Assembly: GCF_014203015.1 (NCBI RefSeq)
Contig: NZ_JACHIB010000022.1
Location: 1-64,000, forward strand
Length of the DNA stretch: 64,000 nt
DNA from: Castellaniella defragrans
GTDB lineage: Bacteria > Pseudomonadota > Gammaproteobacteria > Burkholderiales > Burkholderiaceae_B
Direction of reading: 5' to 3'
Below, piece by piece: positions 47,140 to 55,156 of this stretch. The position numbers and the translations under genes are program-made. Within the stretch, counting starts at the first letter, position 1, and each line of letters begins with the position of its first letter. The notes under the pieces were generated by a model. That model saw only the letters and a list, made by a program, of their open reading frames with translations, was not told the origin of the DNA and did not search any database.

Positions 47140-48286
47140 CGAGCACCTTTTCGCCGATGAAGCACAGGATCAGCTGCTCGGTGATCGGCGCGATCCGGGT
47201 GACGGTGACTTCGCGCAGCAGGCGTTCGACGTGGTATTCCTTGGCGTAGCCGAAGCCCCCCATCGTCATCACCGCCTGCAGGGCTGCGTCGTAGCCGGCC
47301 CGCGCGCCGAGGAATTTCGCGGTATTAGCCTCGGCGCCGCAGGGTTTGCCGCCGTCGTACAGCCAGGCGGCCTTCATCGCCATCAGCCAGGCGGCTTCCA
47401 GCGCCATCCAGCGTTCCGCCAGCGGATGCTGGATGCCCTGGTTCTGGCCGATGGGGTGGCCAAACACCACGCGTTCCTTGGCGTATTGCGTCGCGCGCCG
47501 CAGCGCGTCCTGGCCGATGCCGATGGCCTCGACGGCGATCAGGATCCGTTCGGGGTTCAGGCTGTGCAGGATGTAGCCGAAGCCCTTGCCTTCCTCGCCG
47601 ATGCGGTCGCCTTCGGGCACGAACAGCTCGTCGATGAAGATGGCGTTGGAATCGACCGCGGCCCGGCCCATCTTGGGAATGCGGCGCACTTCGATCTTCG
47701 AGCGGTCCAGGTCGGTGTAGAAGATCGTGATCCCGTCGGTGGGCCGTGCGCAGTCCTCCAGGCGCGTGGTGCGCGCGAGCAGCATGATCTTGTTGGCGAC
47801 CTGGGCGGTGGACGTCCAGACCTTCTGCCCGCGCACGACGTAGCCGCCATCGACCTTCTCGGCGAAGGTCTTGATCGCCGTGGTGTTGAGCCCCGCGTCC
47901 GGCTCGGTGAAGCCGAAGCAGCATTGGTCCTGGCCCTGGATCAGGCGGGGGATCCAGCGCGCCTTCTGCTCGTCCGAGCCGAAGACGACGATGGGGTGGG
48001 GGCCGAACAGGTTGATGTGCACGGTCGAGGTCGCGGCCATGCCGCCTCCGTGGGAGGCGACCTCGTGCATCATGATCGCCGCCTCGGTCACGCCCAGGCC
48101 GGCGCCGCCGTATTCCGCCGGCATGGTGATGCCCAGCCAGCCGGCGGCGGCCATCGCCTGGTGGAACTCGCGGGGGAATTCGCCGCTGGCGTCCCGGGCG
48201 AGCCAGTATTCGTCGTCGAAGCGGCCGATCACCGCCGCGACGCCGTCGCGGATGGCCTGGTGATCTGGGTCGATGGAGAAATTCAT
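47120..48286 (-). CDS. Acyl-CoA dehydrogenase
   Basis: 388 residues. Flavin/substrate motif CCFGFTEPDAGLNTTAIKTF near 120, KVWTSTAQVANKIMLLAR near 155, HPIGQNQGIQHPLAERW near 275, and MTMGGFGYAKEYHVERLLRE near 345. The C-terminal VTRIAPITEQLILCFIGEKV replaces the usual GTSEI, as in a divergent subgroup found in steroid and branched-acid clusters. Located upstream of ameA and 54 bases downstream of the CitE-like gene on the same strand, so probably in an operon with MaoC and CitE. The substrate is likely a branched or terpenoid acyl-CoA. Confidence 0.9.
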   Translation of the reverse strand: MNFSIDPDHQAIRDGVAAVIGRFDDEYWLARDASGEFPREFHQAMAAAGWLGITMPAEYGGAGLGVTEAAIMMHEVASHGGGMAATSTVHINLFGPHPIVVFGSDEQKARWIPRLIQGQDQCCFGFTEPDAGLNTTAIKTFAEKVDGGYVVRGQKVWTSTAQVANKIMLLARTTRLEDCARPTDGITIFYTDLDRSKIEVRRIPKMGRAAVDSNAIFIDELFVPEGDRIGEEGKGFGYILHSLNPERILIAVEAIGIGQDALRRATQYAKERVVFGHPIGQNQGIQHPLAERWMALEAAWLMAMKAAWLYDGGKPCGAEANTAKFLGARAGYDAALQAVMTMGGFGYAKEYHVERLLREVTVTRIAPITEQLILCFIGEKVLGLPKSY

Positions 48287-48340
48287 GACTGCGTTCCTGT
48301 TTTTCAGTAGGGCGATGAGCCGGCGCGCGCCGCCGCGGGG

Positions 48341-49216
48341 TCAGGCCTGCGCGGCGGCCAGGACGCGCCGAGCCTGGGTGAGATGGGGTCTGTCGTACAT
48401 CCGGCCGTCGATGCCGATGGTGCCGGCCTCGGGCGCGGCGGCGAAGGCGTCGACCACCCGCCGGGCGAAGGCGAGGTCCTCGTCGCTGGGGGAATAGCAG
48501 CGGTTGATGGTGTCCACTTGCGCGGGATGGATGGCGATGCGGCCGGCGAATCCCTGCCGCCGGGATGCGATGCAGTCCCGTTCGAGGCCCTCGGCATCGC
48601 GGAAATCCGCGTACAGGGTGTCGATCGGCGCCACCGCCGCGGCCGCCGCGCCCAGCAGGCATGCGGCCCGCGCCAGCCGGTACACGTCCGCGAGGGCGCC
48701 GTCCTCGCGGCGGTTGGTGCTCGCGCCGAGCGCGGCCGACAGATCCTCGGCGCCCCAGGTCAGGCCGAGCAGCCGCGCATGCGCGCGCCGGTATCCTCTG
48801 ACGTTCAGCAGGGCGGCCGCGGTTTCGGTGGCTACCACCAGGATGCCGACCGACCCGGGCGCCATCCCGGCGCGCGCTTCCAGCGCGTCGAGATGGTGGC
48901 CCAGGCGGGTCACGTCCTCGATGCCGTTGGCCTTGGGCAGCACGATGCCGTCCAGTCCCGGGCCGACGACGGCGGCGAGATCGGCCAGGCAGTGCGGCGT
49001 GTCCAGCGGATTGACGCGCACGAAGAGGGCGGGGCGCGATTTCGGATGGGCCGACTGCAGGAAGGCGGCCGCGGTCGAGCGGGCGATGCCTTTGCGCGCG
49101 TCCGCGACGGCGTCTTCGAGGTCGAGGATCAGGGCGTCGGCGGCGCTGTCGCGCGCGCGCAGGAGCTTGCGGGTGCTGTCGCCGGGCACGAAGAGCAGGG
49201 AGCGCAGTCTCATCAT
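48341..49216 (-). CDS. CitE-like HpcH/HpaI-family CoA-ester lyase
   Basis: 291 residues. Signature motifs: LRSLLFVPGDSTRKLLRA at the N-terminus, ALILDLEDAVADARKG near 28 (metal-binding Glu/Asp), FVRVNPLDTPH near 65, GIVLPKANGIEDV near 89, and LGLTWGAEDLSAALGAS near 148. Family members cleave malyl-, methylmalyl- or citramalyl-CoA to a keto acid and an acyl-CoA. Coupled by ATGA overlap to a MaoC hydratase, the pair could hydrate an enoyl-CoA and then cleave it, as in itaconate or methylmalyl-CoA pathways. Which thioester is used here is not readable. Confidence 0.88.
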   Translation of the reverse strand: MMRLRSLLFVPGDSTRKLLRARDSAADALILDLEDAVADARKGIARSTAAAFLQSAHPKSRPALFVRVNPLDTPHCLADLAAVVGPGLDGIVLPKANGIEDVTRLGHHLDALEARAGMAPGSVGILVVATETAAALLNVRGYRRAHARLLGLTWGAEDLSAALGASTNRREDGALADVYRLARAACLLGAAAAAVAPIDTLYADFRDAEGLERDCIASRRQGFAGRIAIHPAQVDTINRCYSPSDEDLAFARRVVDAFAAAPEAGTIGIDGRMYDRPHLTQARRVLAAAQA

Positions 49217-49665
49217 GCGGGCCTCCGGTGCATCAGGGCCTGCCGTGTACAGGTGACGACCAGTTCGTCCGCCTGGTTGAATCCTTCGTGGCGGAACGTG
49301 ACGATGCCCTGCCGCGGCCGGGATTGGCTGTCGCGCAGCGCCACCACCGTGGTGGCCGCGCGCAGCGTATCGCCCGCGAACACCGGCGCGGGGAAGCGGG
49401 TTTCGCTCATGCCGAGGTTCGCCACGGTGGTGCCCAGGGTCGTGTCCTGCACCGACAGGCCGATGATCAGGCCCAGCGTGAAGATGCTGTTGATCAGCGG
49501 CCGGCCGAATTCGGTATGGGCGCAGTAATCGGCGTCGATATGGATCTGCGCGGGGTTGTAGGTGGCCCCGCAGAACCAGACGTTGTCCGCCTCGGTGACG
49601 GTGCGCCGGATTTCATGGCGGATTTCCTGCCCCACCTGAAATTCCTCGAAGAACAAACCGGCCAT
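49213..49665 (-). CDS. MaoC-type enoyl-CoA hydratase
   Basis: 150 residues, single hotdog domain: GQEIRHEIRRTVTEADNVWF near 13, the hydratase-2-like active-site stretch NPAQIHIDADYCAHTEFGRP near 37 (Asp/His region), and FAGDTLRAATTVVALRDSQS near 97. It adds water to a 2-enoyl-CoA with (R)-type stereochemistry in characterised relatives. First gene of the minus-strand operon with CitE and an acyl-CoA dehydrogenase. Confidence 0.88.
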   Translation of the reverse strand: MAGLFFEEFQVGQEIRHEIRRTVTEADNVWFCGATYNPAQIHIDADYCAHTEFGRPLINSIFTLGLIIGLSVQDTTLGTTVANLGMSETRFPAPVFAGDTLRAATTVVALRDSQSRPRQGIVTFRHEGFNQADELVVTCTRQALMHRRPA

Positions 49666-49984
49666 GCCAGTCTCCGGAATAAGTAACTAGGAATATAGTA
49701 TGGTACATTACAGCATGCTTGCGTACTATGCAAGCGCTCTTTGCCCCGCCGTCCCGCGTTCCGCATGGCTCCGAATGGCCTCGAAGGGCCTCGAATGGGC
49801 GGATGTCCTTTGGGGATGCCGTTTTTCGATGGTGCACAAAGGCTGCGCGGATGGCGCCTAACTAAAGTTGGGTGCGGCGGAGGGGGCCGGTGCCTAACTT
49901 AGGGTGGGTGATCTTTGGGCGCCGCCGGGAGACAGTCGGACATCGACAAACAGTCGGACATCGACAAACGACAGGGAGACAACG
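49666..49984. promoter_or_regulatory. Divergent intergenic region with degenerate operator and direct repeats
   Basis: Non-coding region of 319 bases between MaoC (minus) and an FAD oxidoreductase (plus). It contains GGAATA-TAG-TATGGT (49691-49705), a weak relative of the shared palindrome; CTTGC-N7-GCAAG at 49719-49735; a 19-bp imperfect direct repeat (49856-49874 and 49892-49910); and an exact 18-bp tandem repeat close to the plus-strand start. Confidence 0.5.
49933..49968 (+). repeat. Exact 18-bp tandem duplication before a start codon
   Basis: CAGTCGGACATCGACAAA occurs at 49933-49950 and again at 49951-49968, 16 bases before the ATG at 49985; the ribosome site GGGAGA follows the second copy. 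Confidence 0.85.
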
Positions 49985-51301
49985 ATGAAGGTCATCGTCA
50001 TCGGAGGCGGGCCCGCCGGCTGTGCGGCCGCCTACACGCTCGACAAGCAGAAGCATGCGGTGCAGCTGTTCGAGGCCGCGGACGGGGTGGGCGGCAGGAC
50101 CAGGCAGCTCCACCGGGACGGTTTCAACCTGGCCACGGGCGCGCTGTTCCTGATGGGGGGGATCTACCCGCGGACCTCGGCCCTGCTCCGGGAAATGGGC
50201 TGCGATGCCCAGCTGGTCCCCTGGGGCGGCGCCGCCGAGTTGCTGGACAGCGACGGGGCGCGCTACCCGGTCAGCTTCGTGTCCCTGCCCAGCTATCTCA
50301 AGGTGCCGACGCTGACCCTGGGCGACCGCCTCAGGATGGTGGCGAGCATGGTCCGCCTCATGCTCGGCGGCGGGGCCGCCAATCCCTTCGACGGCGGCGA
50401 CCTGGCCCGTTTCGATTCCGGCGAGGATCTGGAGTCCTGGTCGCGCAGGAGCCTGGGCGAGCGGCCCTACGAATACATCGTGCGCCCCATCATGGATTTC
50501 CTGTATGCGGTGCCCGCTTCCTGGCTGTCGACGCCGTTTCCGCACGCCATCATCCGCCAGGCGCACCGCATGCGGCTGTCGGTGCCGCCCGGCGGCGTCG
50601 GCCAGGTCAGCGAATGGCTGATCGGGGCGGCCCGGCGCACCGAACTGCACCTGTCCACGCCGGTCGAGCGCGTCGAGCGCCTGGACAAGGGCTGGCGCGT
50701 GTGGGCGGACGGGCAGTCCTACGAGGCGGACGGCCTGGTGATGGCGACGGAGGCCTTCGTCGCGGCGCGGCTCCTGCAGCCCCATCTCCCCGAGGCCGCC
50801 CATCGGACCCTGATGGAGGCGCCCTATACCGAATATGCGCACGTCGCCATCGGCTACCGGACCAACCCCTGGCCGCGCCACCGCTCGGACATCGTCCTGC
50901 CGGTCGGCCCGGGCGAGACCCGCAATGTCGGCGCCCTGGTGCTGCACAGCCGGCGCCATCCGGGCTCGGTGCCGGCGGGCGGCGAGGTCGTCGGGGTCTA
51001 TTTCAACACGCCTCCCCTGGCGCAGATGAGCGATGCGGACATCGAGCGCGAAGCCCTGGCCGAGACCCTGCGGGCCTTCGGCCCCGCGCCGGCGCCCGAT
51101 TTCGTCCATCTCTTCCGCTACGACCGCGGCCTGACGATCGCCGGGCCCGGCCACTATGGCCGGCTCGACGCGGTGCATGCCGCCATGCCGCGCGGCGTGT
51201 GCCTCGCGGGGGATTATTTCTCCCAGGCCGGGGTCGAGGCGGCGGTGTTCAGCGGCGAGCGCGCCGCGCTGCGCCTGGGCCGGCAGCTGGGCGCCGTCTA
51301 G
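49985..51301 (+). CDS. FAD-dependent amine-oxidase/protoporphyrinogen-oxidase-like oxidoreductase
   Basis: 438 residues from the ATG at 49985 with GGGAGA upstream. FAD fold: KVIVIGGGPAGCAAAYTL at the N-terminus (GGGPAG at 7-12), LFEAADGVGGRTRQL near 32, and the C-terminal FAD loop GVCLAGDYFSQAGVEAAVFS near 400. It belongs to the same broad superfamily as CtmA/CtmB but to a different branch. The substrate is unknown; a terpenoid or isoprenoid ring is plausible from context. It stands alone between two promoter regions. Confidence 0.85.
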   Translation: MKVIVIGGGPAGCAAAYTLDKQKHAVQLFEAADGVGGRTRQLHRDGFNLATGALFLMGGIYPRTSALLREMGCDAQLVPWGGAAELLDSDGARYPVSFVSLPSYLKVPTLTLGDRLRMVASMVRLMLGGGAANPFDGGDLARFDSGEDLESWSRRSLGERPYEYIVRPIMDFLYAVPASWLSTPFPHAIIRQAHRMRLSVPPGGVGQVSEWLIGAARRTELHLSTPVERVERLDKGWRVWADGQSYEADGLVMATEAFVAARLLQPHLPEAAHRTLMEAPYTEYAHVAIGYRTNPWPRHRSDIVLPVGPGETRNVGALVLHSRRHPGSVPAGGEVVGVYFNTPPLAQMSDADIEREALAETLRAFGPAPAPDFVHLFRYDRGLTIAGPGHYGRLDAVHAAMPRGVCLAGDYFSQAGVEAAVFSGERAALRLGRQLGAV

Positions 51302-51311
51302 GGTGGATGTA

Positions 51312-51340
51312 TTGATTGATAGCATATAGTATGCTATCGT
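51312..51340 (+). promoter_or_regulatory. Promoter with palindrome filling the spacer (site 2)
   Basis: TTGATT (51312-51317), a 17-base spacer, TATCGT (51335-51340). The spacer holds AGCATA-TAG-TATGCT (51321-51335), part of a perfect 8-3-8 palindrome (51319-51337). Its last core T opens the -10, and three bases separate it from the -35, exactly as in site 1. It drives the ring-cleavage operon that starts at 51372. Confidence 0.72.
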
Positions 51341-51371
51341 ACTTAAATCGAACCTACTGATGGAAAACTGA

Positions 51372-52544
51372 ATGATCGAGCGCAGGCTTTTCGGACCAGA
51401 ACACGAGATGTTCCGTGACACTGTGCGGAAATTCATCGATCGGGAGATCCGCCCCTATCACGAGCAATGGGAAAAGGACGGCATCGTGTCGCGCGATGTC
51501 TGGCTCAAGGCGGGCGAAGCCGGCCTGCTGTGCTGCACCGTCCCGGAGGCGTACGGCGGCCTGGGCCTGGATTATCTCTTCGACGTGATCGTGTTCGAGG
51601 AAATCGCGCGCTGCGGGTACACCGGGCCGGGCTTCCTGATCCATTGCGATCTGGTTGCGACCTACATCAAATCGTTCGGCACCGAGGCGCAAAAGCAGCG
51701 CTGGCTGCCGAAGATGGTCAGCGGCGAGGCGATCGGCGCGCTCGGGATGACCGAGCCCCATGCGGGTTCCGATCTGAAGAACATCCGCACGCGCGCGGTG
51801 CGCGACGGCGACGACTTCGTGATCAACGGCCAGAAGGTCTTCATCTCGAACGGGCAGATGTGCGACGTCCTCGTGCTGGCGGCCAAGACCGATTCCAGCA
51901 AGGGCGCCAAGGGCATCACGCTGTTCCTCGTCGACACCAGCCTGCCGGGCTTCAAGCGGGGCAGGAATCTCGAAAAGCTCGGACTGAAGGCGCAGGACAC
52001 GTCCGAACTGTTCTTCGAGGACCTCAGGGTGCCGGCCGACGCCATGCTCGGGGAGGAAGGGCAGGGCTTCGCGCTGATGATGACCAAGCTCTCGCAGGAG
52101 CGCCTGGCCCAGGCGATCCGCTCCGCGGTCGTGGCCGAGGAGGTGATCGACTACACGGTGGAATACACGGCCGGCCGCGAAGCGTTCGGCAAGACGATCG
52201 GCGACTTCCAGAACACGCGCTTCAAGCTCGCCGAGCTGCATACCGAGGCGGTCATCGGCCGGGTGTTCACCGACCACTGCATCCAGCTCTTCATGGACGG
52301 GAAGCTCGACGCGCTGGATGCGGCCATGGCCAAGATGTGGCTTTCCAACCTGCATTGCAAGGTGGTGGACGAATGCCTGCAGCTCTTCGGCGGCTGGGGC
52401 TACATGTGGGAATACCCGATCGCGCGCGCCTACGCGGATGCGCGCATCGTCAAGATCGCCGGCGGATCGATCGAAATCATGAAGCACCTGATCGGCCGCG
52501 CGCTCTTCGATGCCCGCAAATCCCCCCGGACCGCCGGCCGCTGA
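51372..52544 (+). CDS. Acyl-CoA dehydrogenase (first gene of the ring-cleavage operon)
   Basis: 390 residues. Motifs: IGALGMTEPHAGSDLKNIRT near 130, VFISNGQMCDVLVLAAK near 156, TSELFFEDLRVPADAMLGEE near 213, LFGGWGYMWEYPIARAYADA near 338, and IAGGSIEIMKHLIGRAL at the end, where most relatives have YGGTSE. It is closest in the window to the protein at 21944. As first gene of the block with BadH- and BadI-like enzymes, it probably introduces a double bond into the cyclic (perillyl-type) or ring-opened acyl-CoA. Confidence 0.93.
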   Translation: MIERRLFGPEHEMFRDTVRKFIDREIRPYHEQWEKDGIVSRDVWLKAGEAGLLCCTVPEAYGGLGLDYLFDVIVFEEIARCGYTGPGFLIHCDLVATYIKSFGTEAQKQRWLPKMVSGEAIGALGMTEPHAGSDLKNIRTRAVRDGDDFVINGQKVFISNGQMCDVLVLAAKTDSSKGAKGITLFLVDTSLPGFKRGRNLEKLGLKAQDTSELFFEDLRVPADAMLGEEGQGFALMMTKLSQERLAQAIRSAVVAEEVIDYTVEYTAGREAFGKTIGDFQNTRFKLAELHTEAVIGRVFTDHCIQLFMDGKLDALDAAMAKMWLSNLHCKVVDECLQLFGGWGYMWEYPIARAYADARIVKIAGGSIEIMKHLIGRALFDARKSPRTAGR

Positions 52545-52579
52545 GCCGCCGGCCGCGCGTTTCTCAAGGAGGCAAGAAC

Positions 52580-53467
52580 ATGCTGTTCGCTGAAGACTGT
52601 ATGGCCGGAAAGCGCATCCTCATCACCGGCGGCGGGACGGGCATCGGCAAGGGCCTGGCCCGCCACCTCGCGGCCCATGGCGCGCAGGTCCACATCTGGG
52701 GCCGGCGTTCGCAGGTGCTGGCGGACGCCGCCGCCGAAATCAACGCGGAAGTGGGCGACAGGGTCCATTGGCAGGCCGTGGACATCCGCGATGCCCAGGC
52801 CGTGGACGACGCCATGGCGGAGATCTGGTCCGGCCACGGTCCGCTCACCGGGCTGGTGAACAACGCGGCCGCGAATTTCATCGCTCCAACGAAGAACCTG
52901 AGCCCGCGCGGGTACGAGGCGATTTCCTCGACGGTCATGGACGGCGCCTTCTTCACGACCCAGGCGGCCGGCAGGCGCTGGATCGACCAGGGGCTCAAGG
53001 GCTCGGTGGTGTCCACGCTGGTGACCTGGATCTGGACGGGCTCGCCCTATGTCGTGCCTTCCGCCATGGCCAAGGCCGCGGTGCATGCCATGACCATGTC
53101 CCTGGCCGTCGAGTGGGCGCGCCATGGCATCCGCCTGAACGCGGTGGCCCCCGGTCCCTTCCCGACCGACTACGCCTGGCAGATGCTGAATCCGACCGAG
53201 GAAAGCTCGGTGGGCGCCACCCAGGCCGATCAGGTGCCCGCCGGCCGCTACGGCGAAATTTCCGAGCTGGGCAATCTGGTGCTGCTGCTGCTGTCGGACG
53301 GCTGCGACTACATCACCGGCGAGACGATCGCCATCGATGGCGGCCACCATCTCGCGGCGCCCTCGACCTTCGTCGGCCTCAATGCCATGAGCGATGCGCA
53401 ATGGGAGCAGGCCAAGGCCAAGGCCAAGGCGGCGAGCGAGCAGAGCAAGGCGCAGCGCAGCGTGTGA
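52580..53467 (+). CDS. Short-chain dehydrogenase of the 2,4-dienoyl-CoA reductase type
   Basis: 295 residues. Rossmann motif RILITGGGTGIGKGLARHLA near 12 and NNAAANFIAPTKNLSPRGYE near 92, typical of DECR/PECR proteins. The YxxxK position reads VVPSAMAKAAVHAM near 155, so the usual Tyr is replaced while the Lys is kept, as in mitochondrial 2,4-dienoyl-CoA reductases. It likely reduces a conjugated dienoyl-CoA arising from the exo- or endocyclic double bonds of the terpene acid. AAGGAGG precedes the ATG at 52580. The C-terminus is a Lys/Ala-rich helix. Confidence 0.9.
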   Translation: MLFAEDCMAGKRILITGGGTGIGKGLARHLAAHGAQVHIWGRRSQVLADAAAEINAEVGDRVHWQAVDIRDAQAVDDAMAEIWSGHGPLTGLVNNAAANFIAPTKNLSPRGYEAISSTVMDGAFFTTQAAGRRWIDQGLKGSVVSTLVTWIWTGSPYVVPSAMAKAAVHAMTMSLAVEWARHGIRLNAVAPGPFPTDYAWQMLNPTEESSVGATQADQVPAGRYGEISELGNLVLLLLSDGCDYITGETIAIDGGHHLAAPSTFVGLNAMSDAQWEQAKAKAKAASEQSKAQRSV

Positions 53468-53521
53468 ATGCCGCCGCCGGCGCGGACGAACGGATTTTTA
53501 TCGAAGACGAAGGAGACAGGT

Positions 53522-54292
53522 GTGCGAGGACTCAAGGACAAGGTTGCGCTGGTGACGGGCGCGGCGAGCGGCATCGGGCTGGCGATCGCCCGGCGCCTGG
53601 CGGCGGAGGGCATGGCGGTGGGCGTGCTCGACCTGAACGCCGAGGCGTCCGCCGCGGCGGTGGAAGGGATCCGCGCCGCCGGCGGCACGGCCGAGGCCGA
53701 GACGTGCGACATCACGGACTTCGGTTCGGTCACGCGTGCCGTCGAGTCGATCGAGGCCCGGCTGGGCCCCACCTGGGCGCTGGTCAACAACGCCGGCTGG
53801 GATACGCCGATGGCGTTTCTGGAGACCAGGCCCGATTTCTGGCGCAAGGTCGTGGACATCAACTATCTCGGACCGCTGCAGATGACGCATGCCGTGGTCG
53901 GCGGCATGGTCCGCCGGGGCGGCGGCGGGCGCGTGATCTTCATCGCCTCGGATGCGGGCCGGGTCGGCTCCTCCGGCGAGGTCGTCTACTCGGGCTGCAA
54001 GGGCGCCACGATCGCGTTCTCCAAGGCCCTGGCGCGCGAGGTCGCGCGCAACAACGTGCTGCTGAACTGCGTCTGCCCCGGGCCCACCGATACCCCGGCG
54101 ATGACGGCGTTCGTCGGCACCGGCGAGCAGGGCGAGAAGATCCGCAACGCGATGGTCCGCGGCGTGCCGCTGGGGCGCATCGGCGTGCCCGAGGACTATC
54201 CGGGCATGGTGGCCTTCCTGGCGAGCGACGACGCGGCCTTCATCACCGGCCAGACGCTGAGCATCTCGGGCGGCCTGACGATGCACGGCTGA
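53522..54292 (+). CDS. Short-chain dehydrogenase resembling 2-hydroxycyclohexanecarboxyl-CoA dehydrogenase (BadH-like)
   Basis: 256 residues from a GTG at 53522 preceded by AAGGAGACAG; an in-frame ATG at 53468 lacks a ribosome site. SDR motifs: VALVTGAASGIGLAIARRL near 8, NNAGWDTPMAFLETRPDFW near 87, and catalytic YSGCK near 156 with IASDAGRVGSSGEV before it. It is directly followed by a BadI-like ring hydrolase. In the benzoate/cyclohexanecarboxylate pathway BadH makes the 2-ketocyclic acyl-CoA that BadI opens; the same two steps on a perillyl-CoA derivative would explain monoterpene ring cleavage. Confidence 0.9.
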   Translation: MRGLKDKVALVTGAASGIGLAIARRLAAEGMAVGVLDLNAEASAAAVEGIRAAGGTAEAETCDITDFGSVTRAVESIEARLGPTWALVNNAGWDTPMAFLETRPDFWRKVVDINYLGPLQMTHAVVGGMVRRGGGGRVIFIASDAGRVGSSGEVVYSGCKGATIAFSKALAREVARNNVLLNCVCPGPTDTPAMTAFVGTGEQGEKIRNAMVRGVPLGRIGVPEDYPGMVAFLASDDAAFITGQTLSISGGLTMHG

Positions 54293-54345
54293 GCGGCGCG
54301 CGGCCCGCCGGTCTTTTCACATTCACGATTTCAGGAGCAGAGCAC

Positions 54346-55143
54346 ATGAGCCAGACATTCAAGGACATTCTCTATACGGTGAGCGAGAACGCCGTCCACA
54401 TCACCATCAATCGCCCGGAGGTGTACAACGCGTTCCGCACCCAGACGGTCGAGGAACTGATCCAGGCCTTCCGCATGGCCGACGAGGAAAAGACCGTCAA
54501 TTGCGTGATTTTCGGCGGGGCGGGCGACAAGGCCTTCTGCACCGGCGGCGACCAGAAGGTCCACCTGTCCGACGACGGCCTGTACGGCCCGCGCGGCATG
54601 GTGGGCCTGCCCATCGAGGAGCTGCAGTCCGCCATCCGCGACTGCCGCAAGGTGGTGATCGCCCGCGTCCAGGGCTATGCGATCGGCGGCGGCCACGTGT
54701 TCGCCACGATCTGCGATCTGACGCTGGCCGCCGATACGGCGCAGTTCGGCCAGATGGGCCCCAAGGTCGGCTCCGCCGATCCCGGCTTCGGCACCGCCTA
54801 CCTGGCCCGCATCGTCGGCGAGAAGAAGGCGCGCGAGATCTGGTTCCTGTGCCGCCGCTATACGGCGCAGCAGGCGCTCGAGATGGGGCTGGTCAACAAG
54901 GTCGTGCCCAAGGACGAGCTCGATGCCGAGTGCGAGCTCTGGGCGGCCGAGATCAATGCGCTCAGCCCGACCGCGCTCGCGCTGAGCAAGCGTTCGTTCA
55001 ATGCCGACAGCGAGAACATCCGCGGCATCAGCTTCATGGGCGTCGCGGCGGTCAAGGGGTTCTACCAGACCGAGGAATCCAAGGAAGGCGTGCGCGCGTT
55101 CAACGAGAAGCGCAAGCCCGACTTCAAGAAATACGCATCGTGA
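54346..55143 (+). CDS. Ring-opening crotonase resembling 2-ketocyclohexanecarboxyl-CoA hydrolase (BadI-like)
   Basis: 265 residues. It follows the BadI pattern closely as I remember it: INRPEVYNAFRTQTVEELIQ near 19, GAGDKAFCTGGDQKVHL near 57, VIARVQGYAIGGGHVFATIC near 103, GQMGPKVGSADPGFGTAYLA near 135, and the end GVRAFNEKRKPDFKKY. BadI hydrates and opens a 2-ketocyclic acyl-CoA to a dicarboxylic (pimelyl-type) acyl-CoA. Here the product would be an isopropenyl-substituted pimelyl-CoA; this is inference. Probably one of the mrc (monoterpene ring cleavage) genes reported for C. defragrans. AGGAGC precedes the ATG. Confidence 0.9.
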   Translation: MSQTFKDILYTVSENAVHITINRPEVYNAFRTQTVEELIQAFRMADEEKTVNCVIFGGAGDKAFCTGGDQKVHLSDDGLYGPRGMVGLPIEELQSAIRDCRKVVIARVQGYAIGGGHVFATICDLTLAADTAQFGQMGPKVGSADPGFGTAYLARIVGEKKAREIWFLCRRYTAQQALEMGLVNKVVPKDELDAECELWAAEINALSPTALALSKRSFNADSENIRGISFMGVAAVKGFYQTEESKEGVRAFNEKRKPDFKKYAS

Positions 55144-55156
55144 GGCGTGGCCTGCC

